From assembly GCA_035631875.1 (NCBI GenBank), contig DASQHX010000011.1, forward strand, positions 248,001 through 312,000: a stretch of DNA of 64,000 nucleotides, read 5' to 3'. Positions within the stretch are counted from its first letter, which is position 1; each line of letters opens with the position of its first letter. Origin of the DNA: Nitrosopumilaceae archaeon. Its GTDB lineage: Archaea > Thermoproteota > Nitrososphaeria > Nitrososphaerales > Nitrosopumilaceae. Shown piece after piece: positions 16,381-25,785 of the stretch. Made by a program: the position numbers and the translations under genes. The notes beneath the pieces were generated by a model. That model made no database searches and had not been told where the DNA came from. It saw only the letters and a list, made by a program, of their open reading frames with translations.

Positions 16381-16949
16381 GTTTTGAAAAAATTATTCTT
16401 ATTCCACTTGATAGAATTGGTGCATTAATTGGTAAGTCAGGAAAAGTAAAATTAAAAATAGAAAAAATATGTTCAGTTACAATTGATATAGATAGCAAAA
16501 CAGGCGAAGTAACTATTAGAGGAACAGGAAAAATTGAAGATATGCTTCCTTTCAAAGCTGAAGAAGTTGTTATGGCAATAGGTCGTGGATTTTCTCCTGA
16601 AAAAGCAATGCGACTTTTACAGGGTGAAAATGCATTACATGTTATTGACTTAAGAGAATTTGGAGGTAAATCTTCTTCTCAGATTGAAAGGATAAAAGCA
16701 AGAATAATTGGAGAGGGTGGTAGAGTTAGACAAAATATGGAACAACTTAGCGGTGCTAGTATCTCAGTTTATGGACGTACAGTGGCAATAATTGGAGAAG
16801 GAAATCACCTAAGAACAGCAGTAGATGCCATTACCACACTTTCAAATGGAAGTACACATGGAAAAGTTTACAATGACTTACAGGAAGCAAGACGCAGAGA
16901 AAAACTAGAAAGATTACAGCTATGGGAGAACGGAAATGTCTTTGACTAA
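16377..16949 (+). CDS. KH-domain protein, Dim2/Pno1 homologue
   Basis: Two KH domains are visible. The first contains IPLDRIGALIGKSGKVK (about 9-25), and the second contains RIIGEGGRVRQNMEQLSGASISVYG. This is the archaeal partner of Pno1/Dim2, which binds the 3' end of small-subunit rRNA during maturation. The start is TTG at 16377 overlapping the Rio1 stop, so expression is coupled with the kinase. The 190-residue length is typical. The C-terminus is rich in Arg, Glu and Leu. Confidence 0.92.
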   Translation: MSFEKIILIPLDRIGALIGKSGKVKLKIEKICSVTIDIDSKTGEVTIRGTGKIEDMLPFKAEEVVMAIGRGFSPEKAMRLLQGENALHVIDLREFGGKSSSQIERIKARIIGEGGRVRQNMEQLSGASISVYGRTVAIIGEGNHLRTAVDAITTLSNGSTHGKVYNDLQEARRREKLERLQLWENGNVFD

Positions 16950-18780
16950 GGAAACCTTTAGCCAGATCTCACCAAGTGAGTTTTTTTATAGGAATAGAGA
17001 TCTTGCAGGTTTTAGTAATCCTACAAGATCACTATATACATCAGTTAGAGAATTTGTTGAAAATGCATTAGATGCATGTGATCAAAAGAAAATTTTACCA
17101 GATATTCATCTATCAATTAAAGCAGTAGATCCTGAACAACCTGATCCAAAACCATACATACTTTCAGTAAAAGACAATGGTCCTGGTATAGAACCAAAAC
17201 ATGTACCGCTCGCATTTGGAACTGTTCTTTATGGCTCAAAATTCGGATTAAAACAAGCCAGAGGTATGTTTGGACTTGGAGCAACAATGGCTATACTGTA
17301 TGGTCAGATTACAACAAACAAGCCAGTTATTGTAAAAAGTTGCGCCGATGGAAAAACACAAGATGAATTTGTAATGTTACTTGATATACAAAAAAATAAA
17401 CCAGTTATACAAAAACATAACACGAAAGAAGCTTCAAAAACTGGGCTTTCAGTTAGCATTATTCTAGAGGGAGACTATTCAAAGGCAGGAACTAAGATTA
17501 GAGATTATGTGTCGCAAACATCCCTGATCACACCATATGCTTCTATAACATTTGAAGATCCTTCCGGAGAAAAATCTCATTTTCCTAGAATTGTAAAAGA
17601 AATGCCGCCCCCGCCTACCATCATAAAACCACATCCACATGGCATTGATGTAGAGACAATTAGAAGAATGATAGTAGACACTCATTATCAAATACCTATT
17701 GTTGATAATAATATGATTACAAAAGTTCGAAGTGAACTTGGATTGCAGAAAAAAAATCTTAATTCAAAAGGTATTATGGAGCGAGCACAAAAAAAATGGT
17801 CAGGTCTTTCTAGACCTGTAAGAACAGTTGTTGCAATGATGTCATTTCTCAATTTAGATTTTGATGGATTGAGCAAAATTCGTATAGACGATCTTGATGT
17901 TGCAAATAAAAAACTCACATATTGGAATTTTGGTGAATCTAAATCACATCTAGTTGAATTAGATTCAGAGAGTCCATATTACAAACAACTAGCAAATACT
18001 GTACAGGGAGATACTTTACATACCTTTTTAACAAAAAGATTCCAACGAGTTGGACCAACCACGGCAGATAAATTTTGTGAATTTGCCAAATTTAAGTCTG
18101 AAAAAAGAATTGGCAGTATGACCAATGATGAACTTGTTAAACTTGCTGACGCACTTCAAAAATTTGAAGAATTTTTATCTCCGGATCCAAGTTGTCTTGC
18201 ACCGCTTGGAGAAGAGCCATTATCAAAAGGAATAATGAAATTTTTTAATCCGGAATTTGCATCTGTTATTCAGAGAAGTGCTTCTGCTTACTCTGGATTT
18301 CCATTTGTAGTTGAGATGGGAGTTGCATATGGTGGAGATATTCCTGCGGCGGGACTTAAGGTGTATCGCTTTGCCAACCGTATTCCACTTCTTTATGATG
18401 AAGGAAGTGACGTTGTTCTTAAGATTGTAAATGAAATGGATTGGAGTCGTTATAAGATTAAGGGAGATCCTCCTCTTGTTATTGTTTCACATATATGTTC
18501 TACTAGAATTCCATATAAAACGGTGGGAAAGGAAAATGTTGCAGACAGACCTGAAATAGAACGCGAACTTAAAAATGCATTACAGTATTTGGCAAGAAAA
18601 TTGGCAGTACATATGTCAAGGCAAGGAATGGCAGACATGGCAAAAAAAAGAGCCAACCTATATTCAAAATACATCCCACTTATTGCACAATTTGCAACGG
18701 AGCTTTCTGCAAACAAAAAAGAACCAAATTATAAACAACTAATAAAGAAGGGAAGTGAACTTGAAGAACAACAAATCTAA
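16936..18780 (+). CDS. top6B: DNA topoisomerase VI subunit B
   Basis: The ATPase subunit of the type IIB topoisomerase dimerises to capture a DNA segment. The GHKL (Bergerat) motifs are intact: REFVENALDACD (N43), DNGPGIE (80-86) and GMFGLGATMA (110-119). The helix-two-turns-helix region and the transducer domain with its switch lysine follow. At 614 residues it is somewhat longer than compact homologues but normal. It overlaps the Dim2 gene by 14 bp and top6A by 26 bp. Confidence 0.96.
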   Translation: MSLTKETFSQISPSEFFYRNRDLAGFSNPTRSLYTSVREFVENALDACDQKKILPDIHLSIKAVDPEQPDPKPYILSVKDNGPGIEPKHVPLAFGTVLYGSKFGLKQARGMFGLGATMAILYGQITTNKPVIVKSCADGKTQDEFVMLLDIQKNKPVIQKHNTKEASKTGLSVSIILEGDYSKAGTKIRDYVSQTSLITPYASITFEDPSGEKSHFPRIVKEMPPPPTIIKPHPHGIDVETIRRMIVDTHYQIPIVDNNMITKVRSELGLQKKNLNSKGIMERAQKKWSGLSRPVRTVVAMMSFLNLDFDGLSKIRIDDLDVANKKLTYWNFGESKSHLVELDSESPYYKQLANTVQGDTLHTFLTKRFQRVGPTTADKFCEFAKFKSEKRIGSMTNDELVKLADALQKFEEFLSPDPSCLAPLGEEPLSKGIMKFFNPEFASVIQRSASAYSGFPFVVEMGVAYGGDIPAAGLKVYRFANRIPLLYDEGSDVVLKIVNEMDWSRYKIKGDPPLVIVSHICSTRIPYKTVGKENVADRPEIERELKNALQYLARKLAVHMSRQGMADMAKKRANLYSKYIPLIAQFATELSANKKEPNYKQLIKKGSELEEQQI

Positions 18781-19864
18781 AACAGCTAAAACTGCGGAAG
18801 CAAGAAAAGAAAAATTACTTTCAACCCTAAAAAATCAAGGTCTTACAATTTATAATGATTTGGAGAATGGTAAATTTCCACAATTTTCAATTCCGAGCAG
18901 ATCTGTTAGCAATATAGTATATGATAAGAAATTAAGACAATACATTCTTGGTAATTCTAGTGCTGTTCGAAGCGCAAGAAATATGTCACAACTTCGTTCA
19001 TATACACAACTTTCATGGCTTTCATTTTTTGTAAACAGACTAGTAAAAGAAGGAAAATCCTCAACCTTGAGAGATATTTATTATTCATCACAAGCTTTTG
19101 AAATTGATTTTGAAGATCAACCAGAATCTGATAATATAATAGTTGATCTTGAGGCCTTACTTTCATTTCCTCGAGAAGACTTTCATATTTTTCCTGAAGA
19201 ACGAAGCAGTGTTTTTGGGGATCTTACAATAGAATATACTGTACCTGGATATGAAGGAAGGAAAGTTAATCTCTCTGATCATCCTGATGGATATCTGATA
19301 GGACCAAGCCTTAGTAGTGCAGAATTGATAGATACAAGTGCTGAACTTGTGATTGCGATAGAGAAAGGTGGTCTTTTCACAAGATTTGTTGAAGAAAAAG
19401 TTCACAAAAAATTCAAAGCAATAATAGTTGATACTGCAGGTCAAGCACCACGTTCCACCAGAGCTCTTCTGAAAAGACTTAACACAGAACTGGGATTACC
19501 AGTTGTTATCTTAGCAGACGGCGATGTATATGGTGAACACATTGCTATGGTCATAAAATCTGGATCTGCAAACGCTGCCCATTTAAGAGAACTAACAGTT
19601 CCTGATGCAAAGTGGCTTGGCGTGTGGGCTACAGATATTGAAAAATATAAACTTCCAACAATACCTATGACTGAATCCGATATTAAGAGAATATATGATT
19701 TACAAAAGGATCCTCGTTACCAAGAGGGAAACTGGAAGACGCAACTAGAAGTATTCTTAAAATTAAAACGAAAAGCTGAGCTTGAAGCCTTTTCGAAATA
19801 CGGACTGACAAATATTACTGATAAATATCTACCAGAAAAATTAGAGTTATCAAAGAGCCTCTAA
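18755..19864 (+). CDS. top6A: DNA topoisomerase VI subunit A
   Basis: This Spo11-like subunit cuts both strands. The 5Y-CAP domain contains TLRDIYY (104-110), where the catalytic Tyr is expected. The Toprim domain shows the Glu in VIAIEKGG (about residue 208) and the metal-binding pair in ILADGDVYGEH. The start is GTG 18755 (or TTG 18761) inside the end of top6B, giving an extra basic N-terminal stretch. It ends 15 bp into a convergent gene. Both subunits together with topoisomerase IB at 52.4 kb give this organism two unlinked relaxing enzymes. Confidence 0.95.
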   Translation: MNLKNNKSKTAKTAEARKEKLLSTLKNQGLTIYNDLENGKFPQFSIPSRSVSNIVYDKKLRQYILGNSSAVRSARNMSQLRSYTQLSWLSFFVNRLVKEGKSSTLRDIYYSSQAFEIDFEDQPESDNIIVDLEALLSFPREDFHIFPEERSSVFGDLTIEYTVPGYEGRKVNLSDHPDGYLIGPSLSSAELIDTSAELVIAIEKGGLFTRFVEEKVHKKFKAIIVDTAGQAPRSTRALLKRLNTELGLPVVILADGDVYGEHIAMVIKSGSANAAHLRELTVPDAKWLGVWATDIEKYKLPTIPMTESDIKRIYDLQKDPRYQEGNWKTQLEVFLKLKRKAELEAFSKYGLTNITDKYLPEKLELSKSL

Positions 19865-20320
19865 TTTTTTAATTCTTAATGTTAGAACTCCATTTCTGTA
19901 CTTGAAATCATGAATTCCCATATCTGGAGTGGCTTCTATAGGAACTTCTTTAGAAAATTTACTTGATCCCCTTATGTATAAAATGCTATCAATCAATCTG
20001 ACTGTAACTTGATCTTCTGGTCCTGGTACTTCTGCTACAAATACTAATTCTTGATCTCCTTTTATCAAGTCATATACCCAATTCTTTGTATCACTTTCTT
20101 TCGTAGTATATTGTGGCTGTGTATCCTTTGTCATCTTCTTTAATACTCTCACCCAATAAATCATAATGGCAGCTGTAACGCCTATCAAAATAAAACTAAC
20201 ATATCCTTCTGAAGCTCTTAAAGACATAATGTATACTGCTCCAAGAAATAACAATACCATTAGTGGTATTATAAAATCAAGAGATTTGTCATTTGAATAT
20301 CTATTTTTATAGCTTGCCAA
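19850..20320 (-). CDS. Membrane-anchored small heat-shock (Hsp20-like) protein
   Basis: The 156-residue protein starts with two transmembrane helices (about 16-34 and 40-58), then a linker and an alpha-crystallin-type beta domain (about 88-152). That domain carries VFVAEVPGPEDQVTVRLIDS, LYIRG and the late NGVLTLRIKK strand, equivalent to the A-x-x-x-NGVL-x-I/V signature of Hsp20. Soluble Hsp20 proteins bind unfolding clients; tethering this domain to the membrane would place it at the inner face. It converges with top6A (15-bp overlap). Confidence 0.75.
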   Translation of the reverse strand: MASYKNRYSNDKSLDFIIPLMVLLFLGAVYIMSLRASEGYVSFILIGVTAAIMIYWVRVLKKMTKDTQPQYTTKESDTKNWVYDLIKGDQELVFVAEVPGPEDQVTVRLIDSILYIRGSSKFSKEVPIEATPDMGIHDFKYRNGVLTLRIKKLEAL

Positions 20321-20433
20321 AGTTTTCTGTATATTCCACCATTACACCAAATATAAAGGATCTTTGGTTTTCACATCTGGTAAACCTATTGGACTCGAGT
20401 TTTTTTGTTGGTCTAATTTCTAATTAAATTATG

Positions 20434-20453
20434 AAATATTTTGTAAAATATTT
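20434..20453. terminator. Palindrome at the ubiX 3' end
   Basis: AAATATTTT, a 2-nt spacer and AAAATATTT form a perfect 9-bp palindrome that ends at the last base of the ubiX stop codon. A T-rich region and a separate run of seven T lie beyond (20401-20406 area). It is plausibly a transcription-termination aid for ubiX on the minus strand. The remaining bases of the 20321-20452 gap show nothing else. Confidence 0.35.
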
Positions 20454-21010
20454 TAGGTAGTTTCCCATCGTTTGAACAAATCGTGATCGATATCGAATTG
20501 ATCAAGACATTTTCCAACAATGTGATTTAGTACATCATCTATGGTTTTTGGTCTATTGTAGAATCCTGGCATTGCAGGTAGGATGATCACTCCTATTCTT
20601 GCAAGTTTTAACATATTTTCCAGATGTATACTCGTAACTGGTGTTTCACGTGGAACAAGTATTAACTTTCTTGATTCTTTCATCGTAACTCCAGCTGCTC
20701 TTGCAACCAAGGTTTCTTCATAACCATTTGCTATACTTGAAAGTGTTTTCATACTGCATGGAATTACAATCATTCCATCTGTTCTGTGGGTTCCACTTGA
20801 AATACTAGCAGCCATGTTAGAGTCATCAGAATAATGATCTGCAAGAGATCTCACATATTTGAAATCATATTCTGTCTCTAAAACAAGACATTTTTTTGCC
20901 CACTCTGTCATGATTAGATGAATTTCAACGTTATACTTCTTTAAAACTTCTAACATTCTTATTCCATAAAGGATACCCGAGCTACCAGTGATGCCTATGA
21001 TTAACCTCAT
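20453..21010 (-). CDS. ubiX: UbiX-type flavin prenyltransferase
   Basis: UbiX/Pad1-family enzymes attach dimethylallyl phosphate to FMN to make the prenyl-FMN cofactor used by UbiD decarboxylases. The FMN-binding start IIGITGSSGILYGIRML (4-20), SSGTHRTDGMIVIPCSMKTLSSIANG and VPRETPVTSIHLENMLKLA are all present. The 185-residue length is normal. No ubiD gene is visible in the window, so the client enzyme must be elsewhere. Confidence 0.92.
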   Translation of the reverse strand: MRLIIGITGSSGILYGIRMLEVLKKYNVEIHLIMTEWAKKCLVLETEYDFKYVRSLADHYSDDSNMAASISSGTHRTDGMIVIPCSMKTLSSIANGYEETLVARAAGVTMKESRKLILVPRETPVTSIHLENMLKLARIGVIILPAMPGFYNRPKTIDDVLNHIVGKCLDQFDIDHDLFKRWETT

Positions 21011-21095
21011 ATTTGAACTGCTTTAGTTTAATATTTAATTCCAACTATACGATGTATGCCTCATCTTTAATTACATCGCGATTTTCTCAGACGTT

Positions 21096-21455
21096 ATGAG
21101 TGTAAATTTGAATAATGTTGAAGAAAAACTTGTCTCGGAGCTTAGGCTCTCACATATTCAAACAAAGGTATTTGTTTTGGTTATAAAAAATGGCAAAATG
21201 TCAGCAGAAACTATTGCAAAAAAATTAGAAATATCTGATTCAGTAGCACTAGAAGCTGCACAAAGTCTAGTCAGACTTGGTGGTTTTATTGATATAACAA
21301 CAACAGAATTTGAATCAACACATCCAAGATTTGCTGTTGTAAATATGTATAGACGTATGTGCCAAAGAGAAAATATTGAATTTAAAAAAAATATACTTGT
21401 CGATAACATATCTATTGTTTTAGAAAAACCATATGATGATGCAAGAACTAAATAG
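21096..21455 (+). CDS. Winged-helix (TrmB-like) protein
   Basis: The 119-residue protein has an N-terminal winged-helix region: LSHIQTKVFVLVIKNGKMSA, then ETIAKKLEISDSVALEAAQSLVRLGGFIDI. This is the pattern of the TrmB HTH domain (about 15-70). The C-terminal segment has no recognised ligand domain. It probably binds DNA. The downstream cysteine protein follows within 22 bases, so they are probably one operon. Confidence 0.7.
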   Translation: MSVNLNNVEEKLVSELRLSHIQTKVFVLVIKNGKMSAETIAKKLEISDSVALEAAQSLVRLGGFIDITTTEFESTHPRFAVVNMYRRMCQRENIEFKKNILVDNISIVLEKPYDDARTK

Positions 21456-21477
21456 AACCATATCTGGAGAAGAAACA

Positions 21478-21876
21478 ATGTCAACAGATCAAGAGACATG
21501 TAAACATGAAATAGTTTATTTTGGTGTAACAAACATAAATTATGAAAAAAGAACAATTGGCTCAGTTGATATCTGGCGCTGCGTTATATGTAAAAAAATA
21601 TTCTGTGAAGAAAAACAACTAGGAATTGAAAGTATAGTGGATTATGTAGGAATGCCAAAAATAGACAAAGATCAAAAATGGTCAGTTCTTTTATGTAATT
21701 TAAAAAAACATAAAGAAAAATGGAAGCTTGTAAAGCTTAGAAAAGATGATGAGATCCAACATGAATGTCTGGATGAAAAAGTAATAAAACTCAAAGTAAA
21801 TGACTTTAAGATTCAAGATGAAAAACACTGGAATTTTCTTATAGAAAGCTCTGTTAACAAGGCAGTTGAAATTTAG
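21478..21876 (+). CDS. Hypothetical protein with CxxC knuckle
   Basis: From ATG 21478 (preceded by a GGAG-like ribosome site) the protein has 132 residues. An N-terminal CKHEIVYFGVTNINYEKRTIGS..WRCVICKKIFCEE portion has cysteines typical of a treble-clef or half zinc finger, followed by a Lys-rich helical region. An upstream ATG cluster at 21433 would overlap the preceding gene. Not a recognised family. It sits between the TrmB-like gene and a conserved small protein. Confidence 0.6.
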   Translation: MSTDQETCKHEIVYFGVTNINYEKRTIGSVDIWRCVICKKIFCEEKQLGIESIVDYVGMPKIDKDQKWSVLLCNLKKHKEKWKLVKLRKDDEIQHECLDEKVIKLKVNDFKIQDEKHWNFLIESSVNKAVEI

Positions 21877-21885
21877 GAGTTATTC

Positions 21886-22173
21886 ATGAATCTTAGGGTT
21901 CATATCAACAATGTTCATGGAAGTCAAATAGCTGCTAAAATTACTGGCGTTTTTACCCTCGATGAACTTTATTCATTTAGATTCAATGCTATTGCTTTTG
22001 GAAGAATTGGGGGTCATAATATTGGAGCAAAAATTCCTAAATCTACTCAGAAAGCAATTGCCAAATTGGGTTACAATGTAGATGAAGTGATTAACGAACT
22101 TCAACAAAAATTGGTTCATGGAGATATTACTTTGCCAGAAGGACTCAAAAAAGAAACTTTTGCCGACAGTTAA
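21886..22173 (+). CDS. Small conserved-looking protein, unknown
   Basis: This 95-residue protein begins after a clear TAGGAG ribosome-binding sequence seven bases before ATG 21886. It alternates strands and helices ([20 protein letters not shown], then [31 protein letters not shown]). No motif is assigned. It is in the same apparent operon as the two preceding genes and its stop overlaps the convergent MTA-phosphorylase gene by 4 bp. Confidence 0.6.
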   Translation: MNLRVHINNVHGSQIAAKITGVFTLDELYSFRFNAIAFGRIGGHNIGAKIPKSTQKAIAKLGYNVDEVINELQQKLVHGDITLPEGLKKETFADS

Positions 22174-22961
22174 AACTGAGCTTCTGTTAACGCCTTTTCA
22201 CAAGAACAATTTCTTTGTTGTGGTATTAAATCAGGAATAAGAGTGAGAATTTTCTTTGTAGTTTCAACATTTTTTGATAATGTTTCCAAAACTTCTTTTG
22301 CAGTTACTGGTTTATCTGCCCATACATCATAATCTGTGACAGTTGAAATTGAAGCATAACATATTTGAGCTTCTCTGGCAAGTTGACATTCTGGTACCAA
22401 AGTCATGCCTATAATGTCAGCTCCTATTACCTCTTTATAGAATTTTGATTCAGCACGTGTTGAAAATCTAGGTCCTTCTATGCAAACATATGTGCAATTT
22501 TTATGAATCTTTAAATTTATTTTATCTGCAGCTCTGCTTGCCGCATCTTGAAGTTCTGGACAAAAAGGATCCGCAACAGATATGTGAACTACCTTCTCTC
22601 CCTCAAAAAAAGAATACTTTCTTGACTTTGTAAAATCAATAAATTGTGATGGTAAGACAAAATCTCCAGGCTTGAGATCTGGTTTTAGACTTCCTACTGC
22701 GGAAGGTGCAATTATTCTTTTTATGCCCATTTCTTTGAAAGCCCAAATGTTAGCTCTGAAATTAATTAAATGAGGTGGAATCGTATGTTTTCTTCCATGC
22801 CGTGGCATAAATGCAACTTTTTTGCCTTTGAAAAGTCCTACTGTTATAGAATCTGACGTCTTTCCAAATGGAGTATCAATAGTAATTTCTTTGCTTTCAG
22901 TCAGTAGACCAGAATCATAAATTCCGGTTCCACCAAATATGCCTATTTCTGCTTGTTCCAT
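22170..22961 (-). CDS. mtnP: S-methyl-5'-thioadenosine phosphorylase
   Basis: This PNP-family enzyme splits methylthioadenosine to adenine and methylthioribose-1-phosphate. The phosphate loop GGTGIYDSG (10-18), the [20 protein letters not shown] block, and the [13 protein letters not shown] and [14 protein letters not shown] motifs mark the MTAP branch. A C-terminal pair of cysteines (CSCEK) resembles the disulfide clasp of hyperthermophile MTAPs. The adenine formed can be used directly by the adjoining apt gene, whose stop overlaps the mtnP start by one base. Confidence 0.93.
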   Translation of the reverse strand: MEQAEIGIFGGTGIYDSGLLTESKEITIDTPFGKTSDSITVGLFKGKKVAFMPRHGRKHTIPPHLINFRANIWAFKEMGIKRIIAPSAVGSLKPDLKPGDFVLPSQFIDFTKSRKYSFFEGEKVVHISVADPFCPELQDAASRAADKINLKIHKNCTYVCIEGPRFSTRAESKFYKEVIGADIIGMTLVPECQLAREAQICYASISTVTDYDVWADKPVTAKEVLETLSKNVETTKKILTLIPDLIPQQRNCSCEKALTEAQF

Positions 22962-23473
22962 TAGTATTTCACTAGTGATTCATGCCTGTAGCTTTTAATT
23001 TCTTTTGAACCTTTTAGATCCGTTAATTCTATTATAAATGCAAATCCAGTTACGGTGCCACCAATTTTCTCAACTAGTTTAGCTGCAGCCTTTGCTGTTC
23101 CGCCAGTAGCTAATAGATCGTCACAAATGAGTACTTTTTCTCCTTTTTTTATGGCATCGTTTTGAATTTCCATTGTAGCACTTCCATATTCTATGTTATA
23201 GGAAATTTTCCTAGTAGCTCCTGGCAACTTTCCTTGTTTGCGTATCATTATCATTCCTTTGTTATATCTTAATGCAAGTGCACAAGCTAGGGGAAAACCT
23301 CTTGATTCAATTCCTGCAATTACATCGATCTCATTTGTATGGTAAAGTTTAGCAAATTCATCCACAACTAGCGAGAGAGCAGATGGATCTCTTAGTAGAG
23401 GACTGATATCACGAAACAAAATTCCCTTTTTAGGAAAATCTGGTATTTCTGCAATTTTTTCTTTAAGATTCAC
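22961..23473 (-). CDS. apt: Adenine phosphoribosyltransferase
   Basis: Apt converts adenine plus PRPP to AMP. The PRPP-binding signature [13 protein letters not shown] spans residues 114-126. [18 protein letters not shown] near the N-terminus and [16 protein letters not shown] (52-67) are diagnostic of APRT. The 170-residue length is normal. It lies immediately upstream of mtnP, making a two-gene methylthioadenosine/adenine salvage operon. Confidence 0.95.
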   Translation of the reverse strand: MNLKEKIAEIPDFPKKGILFRDISPLLRDPSALSLVVDEFAKLYHTNEIDVIAGIESRGFPLACALALRYNKGMIMIRKQGKLPGATRKISYNIEYGSATMEIQNDAIKKGEKVLICDDLLATGGTAKAAAKLVEKIGGTVTGFAFIIELTDLKGSKEIKSYRHESLVKY

Positions 23474-23525
23474 AGTATGACAGGCACTAGGTGGATGTAA
23501 AAAATATTTCTAATTAAAAATCTTA

Positions 23526-25661
23526 TTATTGAATACTTAGGTTTGTAGTCGCTTGACCTTTTTCAGATTTTACCTGAATTGCATAAGATCCAGGATTGAA
23601 GCTAATGGGTATCTTCCACACCGTGCTAAAATCTCCTACATTTGTTGATGATATGTTAAAAGATGTAATTTGAGTACCGTTAGTACCAAGCACATTGATG
23701 ATTACGTTAGCATCGTTACCAGCACCGGTGCCAGAAATCGTTACAATGTCGTTCCCCCTGACATAAATTGGAGGAATTCTGTCAAGCTTAACACTTATTC
23801 CTTCATTACCTGATTTTATTGTGAGAGGAATACTTGTGTGATTAATACCACTAGTGGCATCGAGCTGCCAAGTTCCCACCGTACCGTCACTAGGAATTCT
23901 AAAATCTGTTGAGGAAAAGGTTCCTGTTTTGTCACTGAATGTCTCCATAGATTTGACAATAACACCATTGGGATCAGAAAGAGTGACTCGAATTATACAA
24001 TCTGGATTGGACTTACCTAGTATTATGATGGTGTCTCCTAAGAAATATGTGTCCTTTACAGTTTTCATCGTTATTGTTCCACAACCAGTTTGAAGACCCA
24101 CTGCAAAATTTTCTGTTGCTTTATCGTTTCCTCTTGTAACTACAGCTGAATATATTCCAGGGGTGTACGACGTGACATTAAAAGAATAAGCAACTAACCC
24201 ATCAGGTCCTAACAAAACAGTATCTGCAAACTTTTGTTTGCCAGATGGATCTACAATCACTAAATTAAGAGTTGAAGTGGGTGGGCCTGATATGTTGATA
24301 ACAGGCTTTTCTGCATTTTGATAGTTTAGTTTGTCCATTGAAAGTGTAAGCTGTGGTACTGGCTGTTCGCCAACTCCAAAGTAGACAGTAACTTCGTCGG
24401 TTCCTTGTGAAGCCGTTACTATGTAAGTGCCCTTTGTTGCTCCAACACTCATTGGATATGCTATTGCAAATTTTCCATCAGATGTAACATTAAGATCCTT
24501 TGCAAAGATTTGATTCCCTGCGGGATCATTAATTCTAAATGCAATAGGCTGATTGGCAATAGATGTACCATTAATTATTATGGTTTTACCCGGATCAACT
24601 TCTTGTTGTGATGTTGAAAGTACAAACTGATGAGTTGTTACTATATTATGAGCTTTAGATACTTTATTTTTGCCATCAGAAACTACGACTGTATATTCTC
24701 CAAAAGGTGCGTCTATAGGAACTATGGTAGTATACGAATAATGTCCTGTTTTATCCGCAGTTGTTGTAAAAGTTGTAACTGTTTTACCGTTTGAATCTAG
24801 TACTGTTATAGTTAAAGTGACGCCAGGAGTTGCAGTTCCAGAAAGTGTCTTTGATTCTCCTCGGTGGTATATTGAATCTGCAATGATAGTTAATGGTACA
24901 TTCAGAATAGCGATATTAGCTCTTTGATGTATCGGTTGAATTATAGTACTAAATGTTTTTGAATTACCATTTTGATCTTTGATAAAGAAACTTACACTAC
25001 CAGTTGGTTGATCATCTGGAATTTTTGTAGTTACTATAAAATTATCATTATTAGTTGTAAAGGAATCAATCTTGTTATTTCCTATATACAAATCAAGATT
25101 TGCATTAGATGAAAAGCTTTGACCAACAACCCGTACGTTGATACCAGGACTTGGCGTAGAAGGAATAATTCTGAAACTTGAGCCATCAGATATTCCGGAT
25201 TGATTGGTAGATGGTGTTCCAGGTGAAGATGGTGTTCCAGGTGAAGATGTACCAATCTCTCCTGAACCAAGTTCATTGTTTTTTATATCTAATGCTTTCC
25301 ACATTATATCTGGATTTGATTGATCCGTTTTAATAATGAAATTTACTGACTGTCTAGCTTTTATTGGGTTTGTAGAAGTAAAGGTCAGTGTGTCGACAGA
25401 ACTTTTTATGCCAAACCAACCACTGTCTGTCTTAAATGACTTAAAATTCCCTCCTTGACCAATTTGCAAAATTACAGAATTAATATCAGAAATGTCTCCA
25501 GCATTGTTAGTAAATTGCAAAGTTGTCGTCATATCGTTACTTGAGGCAGTTACTGTAACAAGATTAGTTACAGCATGTGCTTCTGTGAAAAATAACGAAG
25601 TAAATGAACTAGATACAAGCAAAACTAAAAGAAGGATTGCCCTAATTGACGTATACATCAT
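23526..25661 (-). CDS. Secreted multi-Ig-repeat surface protein
   Basis: This 711-residue protein has a clear Sec signal peptide (residues 1-30, ending in TEAHA). An N-terminal domain and a Ser/Pro/Gly/Thr linker follow; the linker is encoded by tandem 18-bp repeats at 25209-25244. Then come at least five Ig-like (MG2/Big-type) repeats of about 90 residues, each with a [IV]-x-[DN]-x-x-G strand and a G-x-Y/W turn. Sequons are abundant. There is no C-terminal membrane anchor, so it is probably shed or held by the S-layer. It may serve as an adhesin or surface-layer protein. Confidence 0.8.
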   Translation of the reverse strand: MMYTSIRAILLLVLLVSSSFTSLFFTEAHAVTNLVTVTASSNDMTTTLQFTNNAGDISDINSVILQIGQGGNFKSFKTDSGWFGIKSSVDTLTFTSTNPIKARQSVNFIIKTDQSNPDIMWKALDIKNNELGSGEIGTSSPGTPSSPGTPSTNQSGISDGSSFRIIPSTPSPGINVRVVGQSFSSNANLDLYIGNNKIDSFTTNNDNFIVTTKIPDDQPTGSVSFFIKDQNGNSKTFSTIIQPIHQRANIAILNVPLTIIADSIYHRGESKTLSGTATPGVTLTITVLDSNGKTVTTFTTTADKTGHYSYTTIVPIDAPFGEYTVVVSDGKNKVSKAHNIVTTHQFVLSTSQQEVDPGKTIIINGTSIANQPIAFRINDPAGNQIFAKDLNVTSDGKFAIAYPMSVGATKGTYIVTASQGTDEVTVYFGVGEQPVPQLTLSMDKLNYQNAEKPVINISGPPTSTLNLVIVDPSGKQKFADTVLLGPDGLVAYSFNVTSYTPGIYSAVVTRGNDKATENFAVGLQTGCGTITMKTVKDTYFLGDTIIILGKSNPDCIIRVTLSDPNGVIVKSMETFSDKTGTFSSTDFRIPSDGTVGTWQLDATSGINHTSIPLTIKSGNEGISVKLDRIPPIYVRGNDIVTISGTGAGNDANVIINVLGTNGTQITSFNISSTNVGDFSTVWKIPISFNPGSYAIQVKSEKGQATTNLSIQ

Positions 25662-25785
25662 AACAAAACAAAATCTCTCTCCAAATTAAACTTTAACCAG
25701 CTTTTATTCATGCCAGTATTTTTTTTTGCATTTGGAATGATAGTATAGATGAGTAAAGTACAAATTCTAGCTATTTTCTGAAAAA

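Noticed and set aside
25209-25244. Tandem 18-bp repeats as a mobile or CRISPR feature
   Set aside because: They are in frame in a Ser/Pro/Gly/Thr linker of the surface protein.
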